This document shows, one piece after another, positions 49,148 to 60,600 of a stretch of 64,000 bases of DNA (its first letter is position 1; the number at the start of each line of letters is the position of its first letter). Below the pieces are notes generated by a model. That model worked only from the letters and a program-made list of their open reading frames with translations, had not been told where the DNA came from and ran no database searches. The stretch covers positions 35,664,518 to 35,728,517 of the forward strand of contig NC_030852.1 of the NCBI RefSeq assembly GCF_000208745.1, read 5' to 3'. Origin of the DNA: Theobroma cacao. Its lineage: Eukaryota; Streptophyta; Magnoliopsida; Malvales; Malvaceae. Position numbers and translations under genes: made by a program.

Positions 49148-49603
49148 TGTTAGGATAGTCTTGAATTGTGATTTAATTAGGATTGTTTAATTCTAATTAA
49201 ATTAGTATACCTTATAAATAGTCTTTAAATCTAGTTAGATTAGAATAACAATTTCTAATTCTATTAGGATAAGATTCCTAATTAAATTAGGATAAGGTTA
49301 TTGTATTTGATACTATAAAAGGACCCTATGGGTTAAAGAATAATTATCACCTAGATTTAGAGAGAGTGATTTAGGTGTACGTGGGATAAGGGTTATGAGT
49401 TTGAGACTGTTCTTGTAATCTCCTGATTTTTCTCTTAGTGAATTTTTCTCTGTTGTTGTGCCCGTGGACGTAGGTCATCAAAAGACCGAACCACGTAAAT
49501 TCTTGTGTTCTTGTGGGTGTGCTTGATTTCTTTCTTTCTTTATTCTATTGATTGGGTTAGATCTTGGGCAATTCTTTAGAGACAATTCCGCAATTTCCCA
49601 ACA
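49148..49603 (+). repeat. Copia LTR 2 (shared middle LTR)
   Basis: It serves as right LTR of unit 1 and left LTR of unit 2. It reads the same as LTR1 throughout by eye. Confidence 0.93.
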
Positions 49604-49649
49604 AACTGGTATCAGAGCTTCAAGGTCTTGGATCAATCTGAATCTCGCT

Positions 49650-52568
49650 ATGGCAACTTCGTCGACCAAGTATGAGATTGAAAAGTTTAATGGAAGAAAC
49701 GATTTCAGCCTGTGGCGTGTTAAGATGCGCGCATTGCTAGTGCAACAAGGACTGTTGAAGGCACTGAAGGGAAAAGAGCATCTTCCCTCGAATTTATCTG
49801 ATGGTGAGAAAGATGACCTTATGGAAAAAGCACATAGTGCTATTCTCCTTGCTTTGTCTGATGAGGTGCTAAGAGAAGTCACGGATGAAGAATCTGCTGC
49901 TGCAGTGTGGTTTAAACTCGAAAGTATTTATATGACCAAGTCCCTGACGAATCGGCTTTATATGAAGCAACGATTGTATACTCTCAAGATGAGTGAAGGT
50001 ACGTCCGTTAATACCCACATTGATGAATTTAATAGAGTTATTCTTGATTTAAAGAATATCGATGTTAAAATTGAGGATGAGGACCTAGCCCTAATTCTTT
50101 TATGTTCTTTGCCTCCATCGTATGAAAATTTCGTGGATACTATGCTTTACGGCCGAGACACTCTCACTTTCGAGGATGTAAGGGCATCTTTAAATTCCAA
50201 GGAATTAAAGAAGAAAGTTGGTGGTATTCGGAATGAAAATCAAGCAGAAGGTTTGGTTGTAAATAGAGGTAGAGGTAAAGAGAAAGGCTTAGACAGAAAA
50301 GGTAAATCTAGAGCAAAAGGGAAAACTTGCTGGAATTGTGGTCAGAAAGGGCATTTTCGTCAAGACTGTATCAAATTCAAGGATGATGAAAAGTTTAATA
50401 AGTCTGAGAATACTGCAAACGTGGTTGGAGATGACTTTGATACTTTTGAGGAAACTGATAATGTTCTTGCAATTACTAATTGTAACCTGATGGATACATG
50501 GATCTTGGATTCGGCTTGTTGCTTTCATATATGTCCTAGGCGTGATTGGTTTACAACTTATCAATCTGTTAATATGGGCACTGTACAATTAGGAGATGAT
50601 TTCTCTCTCTCAGTTGTTGGAATTGGCACAATTAGAATCAAGATGTTTGATGGTATGGTAAGAACACTTGAGGTAAAACATGTCCCTGACATGAAAAAGA
50701 ATTTAATATCCTTGAGTTTGTTAGATAAGAAGGGCTACAAATATAGTGGCCAAGATGGTGTCTTGAATGTATCTAAAGGAGCCTTAACTATCATGAAGGG
50801 CAAGTTATCCGGTGACCTTTATTGTCTAGTGGGAAACACGGTCATTGAAACTGTTTCTGTGGTCTCATCTAATGATCCTGAAGATGATGTAACACGTTTA
50901 TGGAATATGAGATTTGGTCATATGAGCGAGAGAGGGATTAGAAAACTAAGTAAGCATAGTTTGCTGTGTGGTCAAAAGAGTGGAAAGCTAGATTTCTGTG
51001 AGCAACATAGAGTGAAATTTAGCACTAAAACTCATCAAACCAGGGGTACAGTAAACTACATCTATTTAGATTTGTGGGATCCTTCTCCGGTGGTATCAAA
51101 AGGTGGATCATTATACATGTGGATCTTTATTGATGATTTTTCAAGAAAGGTGTGGACGTATCTTCTAAAGGCTATGAGTGAAGTGTTAACCACCTTTTTG
51201 CATTGGAAGGTATTGATCGAGAAGCAGACTAAGAAAAGGATCGAGAGCTTTCGAACAAACAAAGGTTTGAAATTTTGCAAAGGTGAGTTTGGTCTATTCT
51301 ACAAGAATGAGAAAATCGTTAGACATCGCACTGTCGACAAAACACCATATCAAAACGATATTGTAGAATTGATGAAGAAAACACTTTTGGAGAGAGCAAA
51401 ATACGTGTTCTCAAATGTTGGCCTAACCAAAGTATTTTGGACAGAAGCTATCAACAAGGCTTGTTACTTGGTAAATCGGTCTCCATCAACTGCAATTGAA
51501 TTTAAGACTCCCAAGGAAGTTTGGTCTGGTAAGCCTGCTGATTATTTTATATTGAGAGTATTTGGTTGTCCTGTTCATGTTCATGTGAGTGATGGTAAAC
51601 TTGAGTTGAGGGCGACAGAGTGCATATTCCTAGGCTATGCATATGGGGTGAAGGGTTATTGGTTGTGGTGTACTGATTGTAAGTTCCCCAAGTTTATGGT
51701 GAGTCGGGATGTTACCTTTGACAAGTCTGCATTACTTTGTGGGATAAAGTCTAGAATTGCAAACACATCAGACCAAGAAGTTGGCAAGCAGGTGGAGCTT
51801 GAAATCAATGCTCTTGTGACAGTGCGAGATGATAGTGAAATCCAGAAAGAATTGCAAGAGGTACAAGAATTGGTATCTCAACGAAGCATTACTTGTATTG
51901 ATGGTGATTTTGATTCTTATGTTTTATTTGTGGAAGTAGAGATTGAAGAGCCTTACTTTTATCATGAGAAAATTATATATGTCGAGTCTTCTAAGAAGAT
52001 TGAGTCTCTACACTGGGATCAAACATGGGAGCTTGTGAAAACACCTAAAGTTACTATTGAAGTTGGCTTAGTGTGTGAAGGAGGTGCAAACATTAGTCGT
52101 AATGTGGTTGGCTTCTCCAAATCAGATTTTGCTGGTGATCTAGATAGTAGAAGATCTCAAACGGGGTATGTGTTCACTCTCTCAGGATCTGCAATCAGTT
52201 GGAAAGCAGTTCTTCAATCAACCTTTGCTTTGTCTACAACTGAAGCTGAATATATGGCTGTGACCGAGGCAGTGAAGGAGGCTTTGTGGCTTAAAGGCTT
52301 GGTTAGTGATCTTGGTTTTGAACAAACACAAACAGTTGTGTTTTGTGATAGTCAAAGTGCTATACATTTGACTAAAAATCAGATGTTTCATGAGAGAACC
52401 AAACACATCCAAGTCAAGTGTAACTTCGTTCGAGAGATTATTTCTAAAGGTGAGATTGTAGTAAAGAAAATAGCTACAGATGAAAATCCGGCAGATATGC
52501 TAACTAAGTCAGTTTCTGGGATAAAGTTCAAGCATTGCTTGGACTTGATCGGTGTTCGTAGTGCTTGA
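49650..52568 (+). CDS. Copia gag-pol polyprotein lacking reverse transcriptase, unit 2
   Basis: This is an exact repeat of the unit 1 frame, 3502 bases on, with the same altered protease (DSA) and integrase (RTNKG) sites and the same in-frame loss of reverse transcriptase. That no difference is seen over 1006 codons means the duplication is very recent, or is maintained by conversion, or was created during assembly. Confidence 0.92.
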   Translation: MATSSTKYEIEKFNGRNDFSLWRVKMRALLVQQGLLKALKGKEHLPSNLSDGEKDDLMEKAHSAILLALSDEVLREVTDEESAAAVWFKLESIYMTKSLTNRLYMKQRLYTLKMSEGTSVNTHIDEFNRVILDLKNIDVKIEDEDLALILLCSLPPSYENFVDTMLYGRDTLTFEDVRASLNSKELKKKVGGIRNENQAEGLVVNRGRGKEKGLDRKGKSRAKGKTCWNCGQKGHFRQDCIKFKDDEKFNKSENTANVVGDDFDTFEETDNVLAITNCNLMDTWILDSACCFHICPRRDWFTTYQSVNMGTVQLGDDFSLSVVGIGTIRIKMFDGMVRTLEVKHVPDMKKNLISLSLLDKKGYKYSGQDGVLNVSKGALTIMKGKLSGDLYCLVGNTVIETVSVVSSNDPEDDVTRLWNMRFGHMSERGIRKLSKHSLLCGQKSGKLDFCEQHRVKFSTKTHQTRGTVNYIYLDLWDPSPVVSKGGSLYMWIFIDDFSRKVWTYLLKAMSEVLTTFLHWKVLIEKQTKKRIESFRTNKGLKFCKGEFGLFYKNEKIVRHRTVDKTPYQNDIVELMKKTLLERAKYVFSNVGLTKVFWTEAINKACYLVNRSPSTAIEFKTPKEVWSGKPADYFILRVFGCPVHVHVSDGKLELRATECIFLGYAYGVKGYWLWCTDCKFPKFMVSRDVTFDKSALLCGIKSRIANTSDQEVGKQVELEINALVTVRDDSEIQKELQEVQELVSQRSITCIDGDFDSYVLFVEVEIEEPYFYHEKIIYVESSKKIESLHWDQTWELVKTPKVTIEVGLVCEGGANISRNVVGFSKSDFAGDLDSRRSQTGYVFTLSGSAISWKAVLQSTFALSTTEAEYMAVTEAVKEALWLKGLVSDLGFEQTQTVVFCDSQSAIHLTKNQMFHERTKHIQVKCNFVREIISKGEIVVKKIATDENPADMLTKSVSGIKFKHCLDLIGVRSA

Positions 52569-52649
52569 GGCCCATTGGGGCAGTGGCGGTGTCGACAGAG
52601 ATTGGTTCGTAAGGTGGAGCTTGGTGAATTCAAGCCTAAGGTGGAGATT

Positions 52650-53108
52650 TGTTAGGATAGTCTTGAATTGTGATGTAATTAGGATTGTTTAATTCTAATT
52701 AAATTAGTATACCTTATAAATAGTCTTTAAATCTAGTTAAACTAGAATAACAAATCCTAATTCTATTAGGATAAGATTTCTAATTAAATTAGGATAAGGT
52801 TATTGTATTGGATACTATAAAAGGACCCTATGGGCGTTAAAGAATAAATTATCACCTAGATTTAGAGAGAGTGATTTAGGTGTACGTGGGATAAGGGTTA
52901 TGAGTTTGAGACTGTTCTTGTAATCTCCTGATTTTTCTCTTAGTGAATTTTTCTCTGTTGTTGTGCCCGTGGACGTAGGTCATCAAAAGATCGAACCACG
53001 TAAATTCTTGTGTTCTTGTGGGTGTGCTTGATTTCTTTCTTTCTTTATTCTATTGATTGGGTTAGATCTTGGGCAATTCTTTAGAGACAATTCCGCAATT
53101 TCCCAACA
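52650..53108 (+). repeat. Copia LTR 3 (459 bp, diverged)
   Basis: By eye about eight substitutions and two small insertions (2 bp in GGGCGTTAAAG, 1 bp in AATAAATTATC) separate it from LTR1 and LTR2. The first difference lies about 27 bases in (GATGTAATT for GATTTAATT). Confidence 0.9.
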
Positions 53109-53113
53109 ATTTA

Positions 53114-54453
53114 TTTATACATACGTTATATAAAATTATAAAAAAAAAAACACTTCACCAAACAGTAAGTGAAGATAAATAATTTCAATTTATGTAATTA
53201 TTACAATATTAATTTTCCACGTAGCAGAACAACAATGGCATCTTTTTAGGAGGTAATGGAGACCACTTCTTTTTCCATTTCTTTTTTTTTTTTTAAATTT
53301 CTTTTGGCAATGATTTGTTCTGTCTTTTCTCCTATCACTCACTCCATGTCTTGAAAGAATTTGTAATCTATAATTTAACATATATTAAAATGATTTATAA
53401 CTATAATTATAATTTTCAAATAATAAGTTTTGATGTTTATATATAAATGTGTGTGCGCCTATATGTGTGCGTGCGTGTGATATCCAAACATTTCAAAAGA
53501 ATTCGGAAGATAAACAAGCAGGATTATCGACAATGACAAAGGCGTTACTGGATTAAGTAAGAAAAAAATGTCATATTAAGTGCTTCATAAAAAATAAATA
53601 AGATATTTCAAACTTATATGGAGCAAGTAAGAAGATATATAAAACGTGAGCACTACATATCAAATTAACATCCTCAATGAAGAATAATGATTCTGTCGCA
53701 CATGCTTGATTCACAGGTTTAGGTAAATAAAGTGAGGTTGGCAAGAATCTTAATAAAACTACGCTTCCCCTTTCACCCTTGTTCATCATAGGTGTAAAAG
53801 GGACCTTGAAAGGATCCCTGACTTCCATCCAACGTCACCAAAACTAATTTTAGAATAAGAATAACTTGTGCCTCAACGATATTCTATTCGTAAGCAACTC
53901 AATTAAGTTTTCAATACCCTTTTCATGTTAGAGGAAAAGAATATGAGTGCAAGGATTAGTTCTTTTTGTCAAATTATATTACCACTATTATTAGATTAAG
54001 GGGAATCGAGGGGATTTTTCTTTTTTGCACTGTTATTATAAATTAATAAGTAAAAGTAAAAGAAATAACTGTGATACCAAAAATTTACAAAATACATTAA
54101 GTAAGTTTTAACATTGTTTATTGGTTGGTGTATTATCTTCTTACTTAAAGAGTAGAGTTCGAATCTCTCTTTTTTAATTATAAAAAAAACGAAGATAAAA
54201 GAATTTTTTAATAAAATATTATCAAAAAAATTTCTTTCTAATTCCGTTACAGAATGTGAAGGAATAAATAAGTCTCTTTCTTGACTGCAAAGTTTGGGAA
54301 CTCCAAATGATTATAGAATTGTCATCAAATTGGATTCGACTCAGAATTTATAAGAAGAGCTTCTGGCATAGAATTTCACCCACACCTTTAGTTTCTTCCA
54401 AATCTGATAATTTTCCATTTGCTCAGCTTAATTTTCTCTTCAGCCATTAGACA
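53114..54453. other. AT-rich spacer and promoter of the NB-less LRR gene
   Basis: Includes a (TG)n-like patch near 53445-53480 and a tRNA-like B-box repeat at 54110-54190, listed separately. The last 200 bases before 54454 should hold the promoter. No other coding signal. Confidence 0.4.
54110..54190 (+). repeat. SINE-like fragment with B-box-type sequence, copy 1
   Basis: The stretch TTACTTAAAGAGTAGAGTTC then GAATCTC, followed by a T-rich end and TTAATTATAAAAAAAA, matches the reverse complement of about 60060-60145. GTTCGAATCTC resembles a pol III B box. The element class is uncertain. Confidence 0.4.
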
Positions 54454-56901
54454 ATGTCTTCGTCTAAGGGTGATTCAGTGCAGCATACAGATGCCGCTGC
54501 AACCATCTCCATTCAGAGTATCATTGACAAGCTAACCGACTTGCGTAAACTCCTTGACGAGAAGGTGATCAAGGGCGATGTTCCTGATCGAGGCAGTCAA
54601 GAGGGAGGAATCAAATTAGCTCCCAGTGAAGATGGACAGGCAAAATTAAACACTGACCTTGAGAAAGTTTGCAAAGAGCTCGATTATATGATTAGAGCTT
54701 TTGACAAACTGAAGAAATTTGAAGGTGATCTCAAAGAACCGCTAAAAACTCTTGACAACAATGTGAACGACATCCTGAAAGATCTTGAAGTGTTGAAATC
54801 CTCAAGTGGTTCCTTAAAGCAGATTCAACAAAATCTTAAAGTTCTGAGAAGCAACATCACCAAAGTGAAAATTCAGATCCCATTGCAGCATCAAGCCTCA
54901 AACTTAATTTCTGACGCAAGTCGTTATTTGCAGGCGACTGTTGCCAGCAGAGAAGAAGGTGATCTGCCTAATCTATACGAAGCCGCAAATATACTTGAGA
55001 TCAAAGGCTCTTTTTACGAAGAGATTCAAGACAAATATAATGGCCTTGATAAGAAAGCGCTCAAGATGTGCCTGTTGTGTTTCGCAATCTTCCCCGAGAA
55101 CGCAGAAATTAAGAAGAGCCTTCTAAGATTTTGGTGGTTTGGAGAGAGGTTGATGGAAAATCCAATCGTTACAGGAGAAAAGGAGAATATGGATCGTGTG
55201 AACGATGTTCTTGGAGAACTCATCAAGAAAGGATTCATTGAGCCTGTCGAGAAAAAAAGCAGATTGCCTGCCACCCGTTATAAGATGCACCCAATTGTTC
55301 GTTCTTTATTGATCAAGCTTGCCAAGGAGGCTAACTTCTTTGATTACGATGCCAAAGGAATCCCGACGATGGATGTTTCAGCGAGCGAAAAGTCATGTTT
55401 GATAAAATCCGAAGGACATTCTCATTGGTTCTCCAAAAATCCTTTCCAGGAGGGAGAGGAGCAGAAAATCAACCCGGGTGACCAACAAAAAACAAATTCG
55501 AAAGGGAGGCAGCAAAAAAATTCCAAAAAGCAACAACAAACAAATCAGGAAAAGCAGCAGCCAACAAGTTCAGAAAATCAGCAGAAAACGTATCAGGAAA
55601 ACCAACGGAAACAAAAGGAGCTGCTAAAAAATCTGGAAGAGCTGCAGACACTGTTCAACATTAGTAAGCAATTTCCTGACTTGCCTGAGGAGAAATTTTC
55701 CAAAATAAAGGGCGTCCGCGTCCTTTATCTGGGAAGATGGGAGAGCACAGCTGAGCGTCATATGGAGGTGGAAAGCACTGAATTCTTAAAAGGGTTGGAA
55801 AAAATGAAGGAGTTAAGGTTTTTTAGTCTTCAAGGAATCTCCGGAATCTCGACGCTCCCAAAATCTCTTGGTAAGCTCATCAATTTGAGAATCTTAGATC
55901 TTAGAGCATGTCACAACCTGGAGGAACTACCAAAAGAGTTAGGCTTACTTAAGAAGCTGACTTACTTGGATATGTCCGAGTGCTATTTGATAGACAACAT
56001 GCCCAAGCAGCTAACTTCACTCTCAGAACTCCAAGTGCTTAAGGGCTTTGTCATTAGCAAAAATAGACACTCATGTACTTTTGGTAACTTGACAACACTC
56101 TCTAAGCTGAAGAAACTCACTATCAATGTGAATAGCGATGAATTCTCAATAGATAAAGCGGAAGGAGATCTCTATAGATTTCAGGCGCTTCGGAAGCTTA
56201 GAATAGCATGGGGAGCCGGATCGTCAAAATCGATAGATGGAAACAAAGAGGAGAAGAAAGGCAATGGAAACCAGGAAACCAATGGAAACAAGAGGAAATT
56301 CTACAAACGGCAACAAAATGATGCAGCAAAGTCAATGCTTTCGAATTTGAAAATGCCATGGGGAGCCTGCGGAGAGGGAACGTCAAAATCAGTAGCTGAA
56401 AAAAAGGTGACTGCTACAACAGAAAAATCCACGCTTGAAGGCAAAGATGAGATCAGGAAAATAGATTATGGAAAACAGGAAAGCAGTGAAGGCGAGAAGC
56501 AAGGAAGTGATGCTGCAAAATCAGGGGCCAAAAACCTGAACGACAACAAAGATGCAGGAAAGCAGAAAACTGAAGAGGCTATCAGCCTAGAGAAATTAGA
56601 CCTCCAATGTTTCCCAAGACCGGAACCACCAAGTTGGCTGGTGCCTGAAAAACTAGAGAGCCTAAAGAGCCTCTACATTAGAGGTGGAAGACTCAGTTAC
56701 CTGGGTGAACCGAAAGGTAGTAAGAAGTGGGAAGTTGAGACTTTACGTCTGAAGTATTTGACTGGCGTTCAGATAAACTGGAAAGATCTGCAGACTCAGT
56801 TTCCAAAATTGACATATTTGGAGAGGGTCAATTGCCCTGGAATCACATTCTGCCCTTGCGATGCAAACGGAGTATGGCGAAATCTTGAAAAAGAAAAATA
56901 A
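54454..56901 (+). CDS. LRR protein with winged helix but no NB domain (RPP13-like protein 4 type)
   Basis: This single-exon gene encodes 815 residues from the ATG in GACAATGTCTTCGTCTAAG. The N-terminal 165 residues are helical with coiled-coil-like heptads (LKTLDNNVNDILKDLEVLKS). They connect directly to an NLR-type winged helix at about 195-290 (KKALKMCLLCFAIFPENAEI ... RYKMHPIVRSLLIKLA); the MHD triad reads MHP. No P-loop, kinase-2 or RNBS motif lies between them, so the nucleotide-binding domain is missing. A Gln/Asn/Lys-rich linker (about 336-390) leads to LRRs (LPKSLGKLINLRILDLRAC, about 468-560). A Lys/Glu/Gly-rich insert (about 585-700) separates these from final LRR-like repeats. Similar proteins in plants are annotated as RPP13-like protein 4. 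It cannot act as a nucleotide switch, so an adaptor, decoy or regulator role is plausible. Confidence 0.85.
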   Translation: MSSSKGDSVQHTDAAATISIQSIIDKLTDLRKLLDEKVIKGDVPDRGSQEGGIKLAPSEDGQAKLNTDLEKVCKELDYMIRAFDKLKKFEGDLKEPLKTLDNNVNDILKDLEVLKSSSGSLKQIQQNLKVLRSNITKVKIQIPLQHQASNLISDASRYLQATVASREEGDLPNLYEAANILEIKGSFYEEIQDKYNGLDKKALKMCLLCFAIFPENAEIKKSLLRFWWFGERLMENPIVTGEKENMDRVNDVLGELIKKGFIEPVEKKSRLPATRYKMHPIVRSLLIKLAKEANFFDYDAKGIPTMDVSASEKSCLIKSEGHSHWFSKNPFQEGEEQKINPGDQQKTNSKGRQQKNSKKQQQTNQEKQQPTSSENQQKTYQENQRKQKELLKNLEELQTLFNISKQFPDLPEEKFSKIKGVRVLYLGRWESTAERHMEVESTEFLKGLEKMKELRFFSLQGISGISTLPKSLGKLINLRILDLRACHNLEELPKELGLLKKLTYLDMSECYLIDNMPKQLTSLSELQVLKGFVISKNRHSCTFGNLTTLSKLKKLTINVNSDEFSIDKAEGDLYRFQALRKLRIAWGAGSSKSIDGNKEEKKGNGNQETNGNKRKFYKRQQNDAAKSMLSNLKMPWGACGEGTSKSVAEKKVTATTEKSTLEGKDEIRKIDYGKQESSEGEKQGSDAAKSGAKNLNDNKDAGKQKTEEAISLEKLDLQCFPRPEPPSWLVPEKLESLKSLYIRGGRLSYLGEPKGSKKWEVETLRLKYLTGVQINWKDLQTQFPKLTYLERVNCPGITFCPCDANGVWRNLEKEK

Positions 56902-57059
56902 AAATATTGGTGTTGGAATATCAAGAATTTGCCAGAAATGGCATCGCCAATTCGCCCTGCAAGTTATTATCTCATCCATTCTTGTTGTTAATTAAAGTGT
57001 GCTGTATTTCGCTTATGTACATAAATTCTTAAATTCCTTTCAATCTTCTGCTTACATTT
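56902..57059. other. 3' UTR of the NB-less LRR gene
   Basis: Short spacer, including TTAATTAAAG and AT-rich sequence before the LINE fragment. Confidence 0.4.
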
Positions 57060-58353
57060 GCATTTCCTTCAATTTACAAATGTTATTGCCCTAATGCTTG
57101 CAAAGGCTTGCAAGGACTTCTTTAGTTCTTCTTCATTTCTCATAACTTCCTTGTTCTTTTTTGCTGCTAATTTAACAGTCTCCAGAACTACATGTTCCAA
57201 TGACTCTGGGATAATTTCATTGTCGCTAGGAGCAGAAACATCTTCGTCCAAAAGATAAAATCGAGTGCCTATATTTTGTTTGGCTTTCATATTTCCCTTT
57301 TGAGATGCTACTTTTGACTTCAAATTTAAACCACCTTCAGCACGCAACCCATTGTTTCTCCTGTATGTCTTCTTAGCTACCATCCAAGGTCCAAATTTGG
57401 TAGACACAAAATCTTTTTCTTGATCACCACAGTTCTGGTTCGTCTTCTGTGCCTGTTCCTCTGTAATTCCTTCCTGCTCTTGTCGTCTCAAAGGACAACC
57501 ATCAATGTCATGACCAAACCTTCCTTAGTGAAAGCAGAGCATTCTGAGGCCTTCATATTCTACCCTCTGTCGTCTACCTTCTATACACCTTTGAAACAAG
57601 GGGTTTGTTCAGATGCAACTCAACACACATTTTGGCAAACTTCCCCCTTGAAGCATAAGCCGTAGTACGATCCACTTTCAAAGTCTTTCCTAGCTCATTA
57701 CCAATTCTCGATAATATTCCACTGTCATAATACTCAAGTGGCATTCCTGGAAGTCTGATCCACGCTGCTATGGAGTCAACAGAAGCTTCATTAGAGCAGA
57801 ATTCGAGTGTCCATCGTCTAATAGTACTGAGGTAATGACGAGCAATGAACCTGGGGCCCTCAGTTAAAACATGATCGAAATCAGACTTATTCGAGAACCT
57901 AACGCAGTAGAAACCGTTATCCAAATCCACCACTTGGAAGTCACCAATAAGTGACCACAATTGCTTCACCCTAATACATAGATAGGTGTAGTTAATATTC
58001 CTGCCTAGCAACTTCACAATAAAGGCATTCCTCCATGGCCTGCGAATTCTCCTTTTGTCTTCCTTCGATAATCAGATATAAGGGCCATCTGCTATTCCAT
58101 CAAAGTTGTCATCATCAGAGTCCACATCCTCTAATATTTCTCCTTCTTCTTCCGATTCAGATTCCCCAAAGGACTCAATATTGTGATTGTGCAGCCACAT
58201 ACTACGATATGATGCTTGCATGGTGGTCTTTGGTGCATCAGTACGATTGACTTCTATCTTCTCGTTTGACACCATAGGAGAACTAGATCTGTCCAATTGT
58301 GATCTGCCTCTCTTCAATCCAACCCTATTCAATCCATCCTGTCGTTTACCCAC
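57060..58353 (-). mobile_element. LINE ORF1 remnant (DUF4283 plus zinc knuckle), degraded
   Basis: On the minus strand an acidic N-terminal part (58353-58072, with ESESEEEGEILEDVDSDDD) is followed by a DUF4283-type region at 58017-57574 (QLWSLIGDFQVVDLDNGFYC; AAWIRLPGMPLEYYDSGILS; RGKFAKMCVELHLNKPLVSK). After a frameshift near 57575 comes a CCHC-like LCFH-stop-GRFGHDIDGCP with a TAA inside the zinc knuckle, then a tail to 57069 (FGPWMVAKKTYRRNN). The order is that of plant LINE ORF1. Stops and frameshifts make it non-functional. No endonuclease or RT is adjacent. Confidence 0.75.
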
Positions 58354-59489
58354 CTGGCGTTTCCGCCTCCATGGACCAACAAAAGCTTAGATTTGGTTTT
58401 CGTGGTGGGCTTCGTTTGACTTTTCCTACTCTGGAGAATCTCGATACTTTAGATATGATTTTAAACTTTAATTTTTTATGAATTAATTTTAATTTTTATT
58501 AATAATGTACATAAAAATTAATTTTAAATTTATTTTAATTGAATATTTAACGAATATCGTATGCACAGATTCAAATAACAATTCAAAAAAATTTAATTAA
58601 ATATGTACAGAATCTGAGTACCTTTTTAAATAACGAGATTTTTGTTAGGATACTTTAAAAATAACAAGTACTTTACTTGTTGAAATCTCTATTTAAAACT
58701 ACAATATCAATAGTTAATCATAAATGTTTATTTGATAAAAAATAAAAATATAAAGGTTTAATTACATGCAATAAAAAAATAAAAATTTATTTAAATGTTT
58801 TTAAAATATATAGCTTGTGGGCTTTTTATGTATTATGCCAATAAAGTTTAATACTAAAACATGGCACATAATTAATACAAAGTATAAAACAAGAGTTTAG
58901 GTAAGAAGGTATATATAAAAAAAATTCCCTAGGTGATTCTAAAGTGCAAATAGTGATTTATCAGTGATAGAAATTGATTTAAAGGTAATCACCAAAGACC
59001 AAATAAGATTGATTCTAAAATAATCCATTAAAATTTAATTGGTGAGAAAATCCATTTCTGGTCTAATATATTCGGAAAATAATTTATTAATTCAAAATAG
59101 AATCATCAAAATGTAAATATATATTATTTTATGTTGATAAGATTAAATAAGGACTAGGGATTAATATTTCAAATTTGATGATTGACAAAAAGGAAAAGGG
59201 ATATTTTGATGATAATACAAATGCTCTCGATGTTTCCATACATATAGCATGAAATTTTTTTGTGACGTTATATATACAATTAAAATTGCAATCACAACCA
59301 AGCCATTGTTATTGCATAAAACATAATTATTACATTAGTGGAAGAAATAAAATGAATAAATTAAATAAATCAATAAAATTATCATTTACTTTTAAAAATT
59401 AATATAAAATTAAATCAAACTCACATATGAAAATATATGAATTTAAAACTAATATTTTAAGTAAAACTTTATAATTTTCTTTTTTGTAC
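58354..59489. other. AT-rich intergenic DNA with transposon relics
   Basis: 58460-58690 resembles 61400-61650 (TTTTTATTAATAAT[GT]TACATAAAAATT and AGGATACTTTAAAAATAAC-type sequence). Otherwise AT-rich without coding signal. Confidence 0.45.
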
Positions 59490-60600
59490 TATATTCATTC
59501 AACTATTTTATTCTTTCTTTTTTAACTGTTTTTTTTTTTTTAATTTCAACGTTATTCAATTTTCAATCCTTTTTTCCTCATACTATTTTTCTTTTTCTAT
59601 CCCTAGATAATTTTTAATTCTTCACTTTATTTTTCTCCACCCTCTTTCTTTATTCCCTTTTCCCTTTTTATTTGCTTCATCTTCAGAGATTCATGTTATT
59701 GTTTTTTTTTACTTTGGTCTTCATCACTCTTATCTCTTTTTTTTGTTCCTTTTCTAACATTCACTTCTTTCTTCTTTTTTTTTTAATTTTTCATATTTAT
59801 TCTTTCGTCACTCTATTCTTATTTCAACTTTCTTTTTATAAATCCTTTTTTTTTCTTTATTCTCTTTTTTCTTCTTCACTCATTCCTTTTTGACATTTTC
59901 TATTCCTAGATAATTTTTACTTCTTCACTTTTTTTTCTTCTCCATTCTTTTTCTTTTTCCTTTTTATTTACTTGAACTTCACAAATACTTTTTGTGCCTT
60001 TTTCTAACCTTCCCTCCTTCTTTTGTCACTTTCTTTTTGTTTACCTCTCACTCTTTCTTTTTCTTTTTTTTTATAATTAAAAAAACATATATTTGAACCT
60101 TACTCTTTAAGTAAAGGATTATACATCAATTAATGAGTTAAATACTCGGATGCCTCTCTCTTTTTCTTATTTCTATATTCTTTTTTTTTCTTTTTATTAA
60201 TTGTTCTTCAATCTACCCTTTCTATTTTTTCTTCATTTATTCACTTTCTTTTCTTTTCTTTATTCTTAATTCTTGTTCCTCTTTCCTTTTTTTTTTTCTT
60301 TACTCAACTTCACCCTATATTTATGCCTTTTCCTTTCTCAATATTTTCTATAGTATATTCCTTTCTCTCCTTCCTTCTCCCTCTTTTTCTTTTCAATTTT
60401 CTTTAATCTTTATATCCTTTTATCTTTTTCTTTTTCCTCTTTATTTAATTCTTAACGTTCACTTGGTTGCTTTTGTATTTCTTTTTTCCTTTCGTTTTGT
60501 TTCTTTAGTCAATTTTCCCCATTATTCATCTTCACTTTTTCTTGTTCTCAGTACTCATTCTTTTCTTCATCTTATCTTTTTCACATTGTTCTCTTTTAAT
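59490..60600 (+). repeat. Long pyrimidine-rich tract, about 1.1 kb
   Basis: The plus strand is overwhelmingly T and C with TTCTTTTT-type motifs, interrupted near 60070-60150 by the inverted SINE-like fragment. The 73-codon Phe-rich frame at 59672-59893 is a by-product. Confidence 0.75.
60060..60145 (-). repeat. SINE-like fragment, copy 2 (inverted relative to 54110)
   Basis: On the minus strand it reads TTACTTAAAGAGTAAGGTTC then AAAT, followed by TTTTTTAATTATAAAAAAA, like the fragment at 54110-54190 but with a more degraded B box. Confidence 0.4.

Larger units (their letters stand above)
45646..53108 (+). mobile_element. Tandem Copia retrotransposon: LTR-internal-LTR-internal-LTR, with 5-bp target duplication
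   Basis: Three LTRs start TGTTAGGATAG at 45646, 49148 and 52650, exactly 3502 bases apart, and end CCCAACA. They enclose two internal regions whose 1006-codon frames are identical residue for residue. ATTTA occurs at 45641-45645 and again at 53109-53113, so the whole array occupies one target site. A primer-binding site TGGTATCAGAGC (initiator Met tRNA) follows the first and second LTRs, and a purine-rich tract (AAGGTGGAGATT) precedes the second and third. The element is non-autonomous because the reverse transcriptase domain is missing in both units. LTR1 and LTR2 look identical; LTR3 differs. Confidence 0.95.

Noticed and set aside
54130..54175. tRNA gene suggested by GTTCGAATCTC
   Set aside because: No A box, acceptor stem or cloverleaf could be paired; it fits a SINE-like fragment better.
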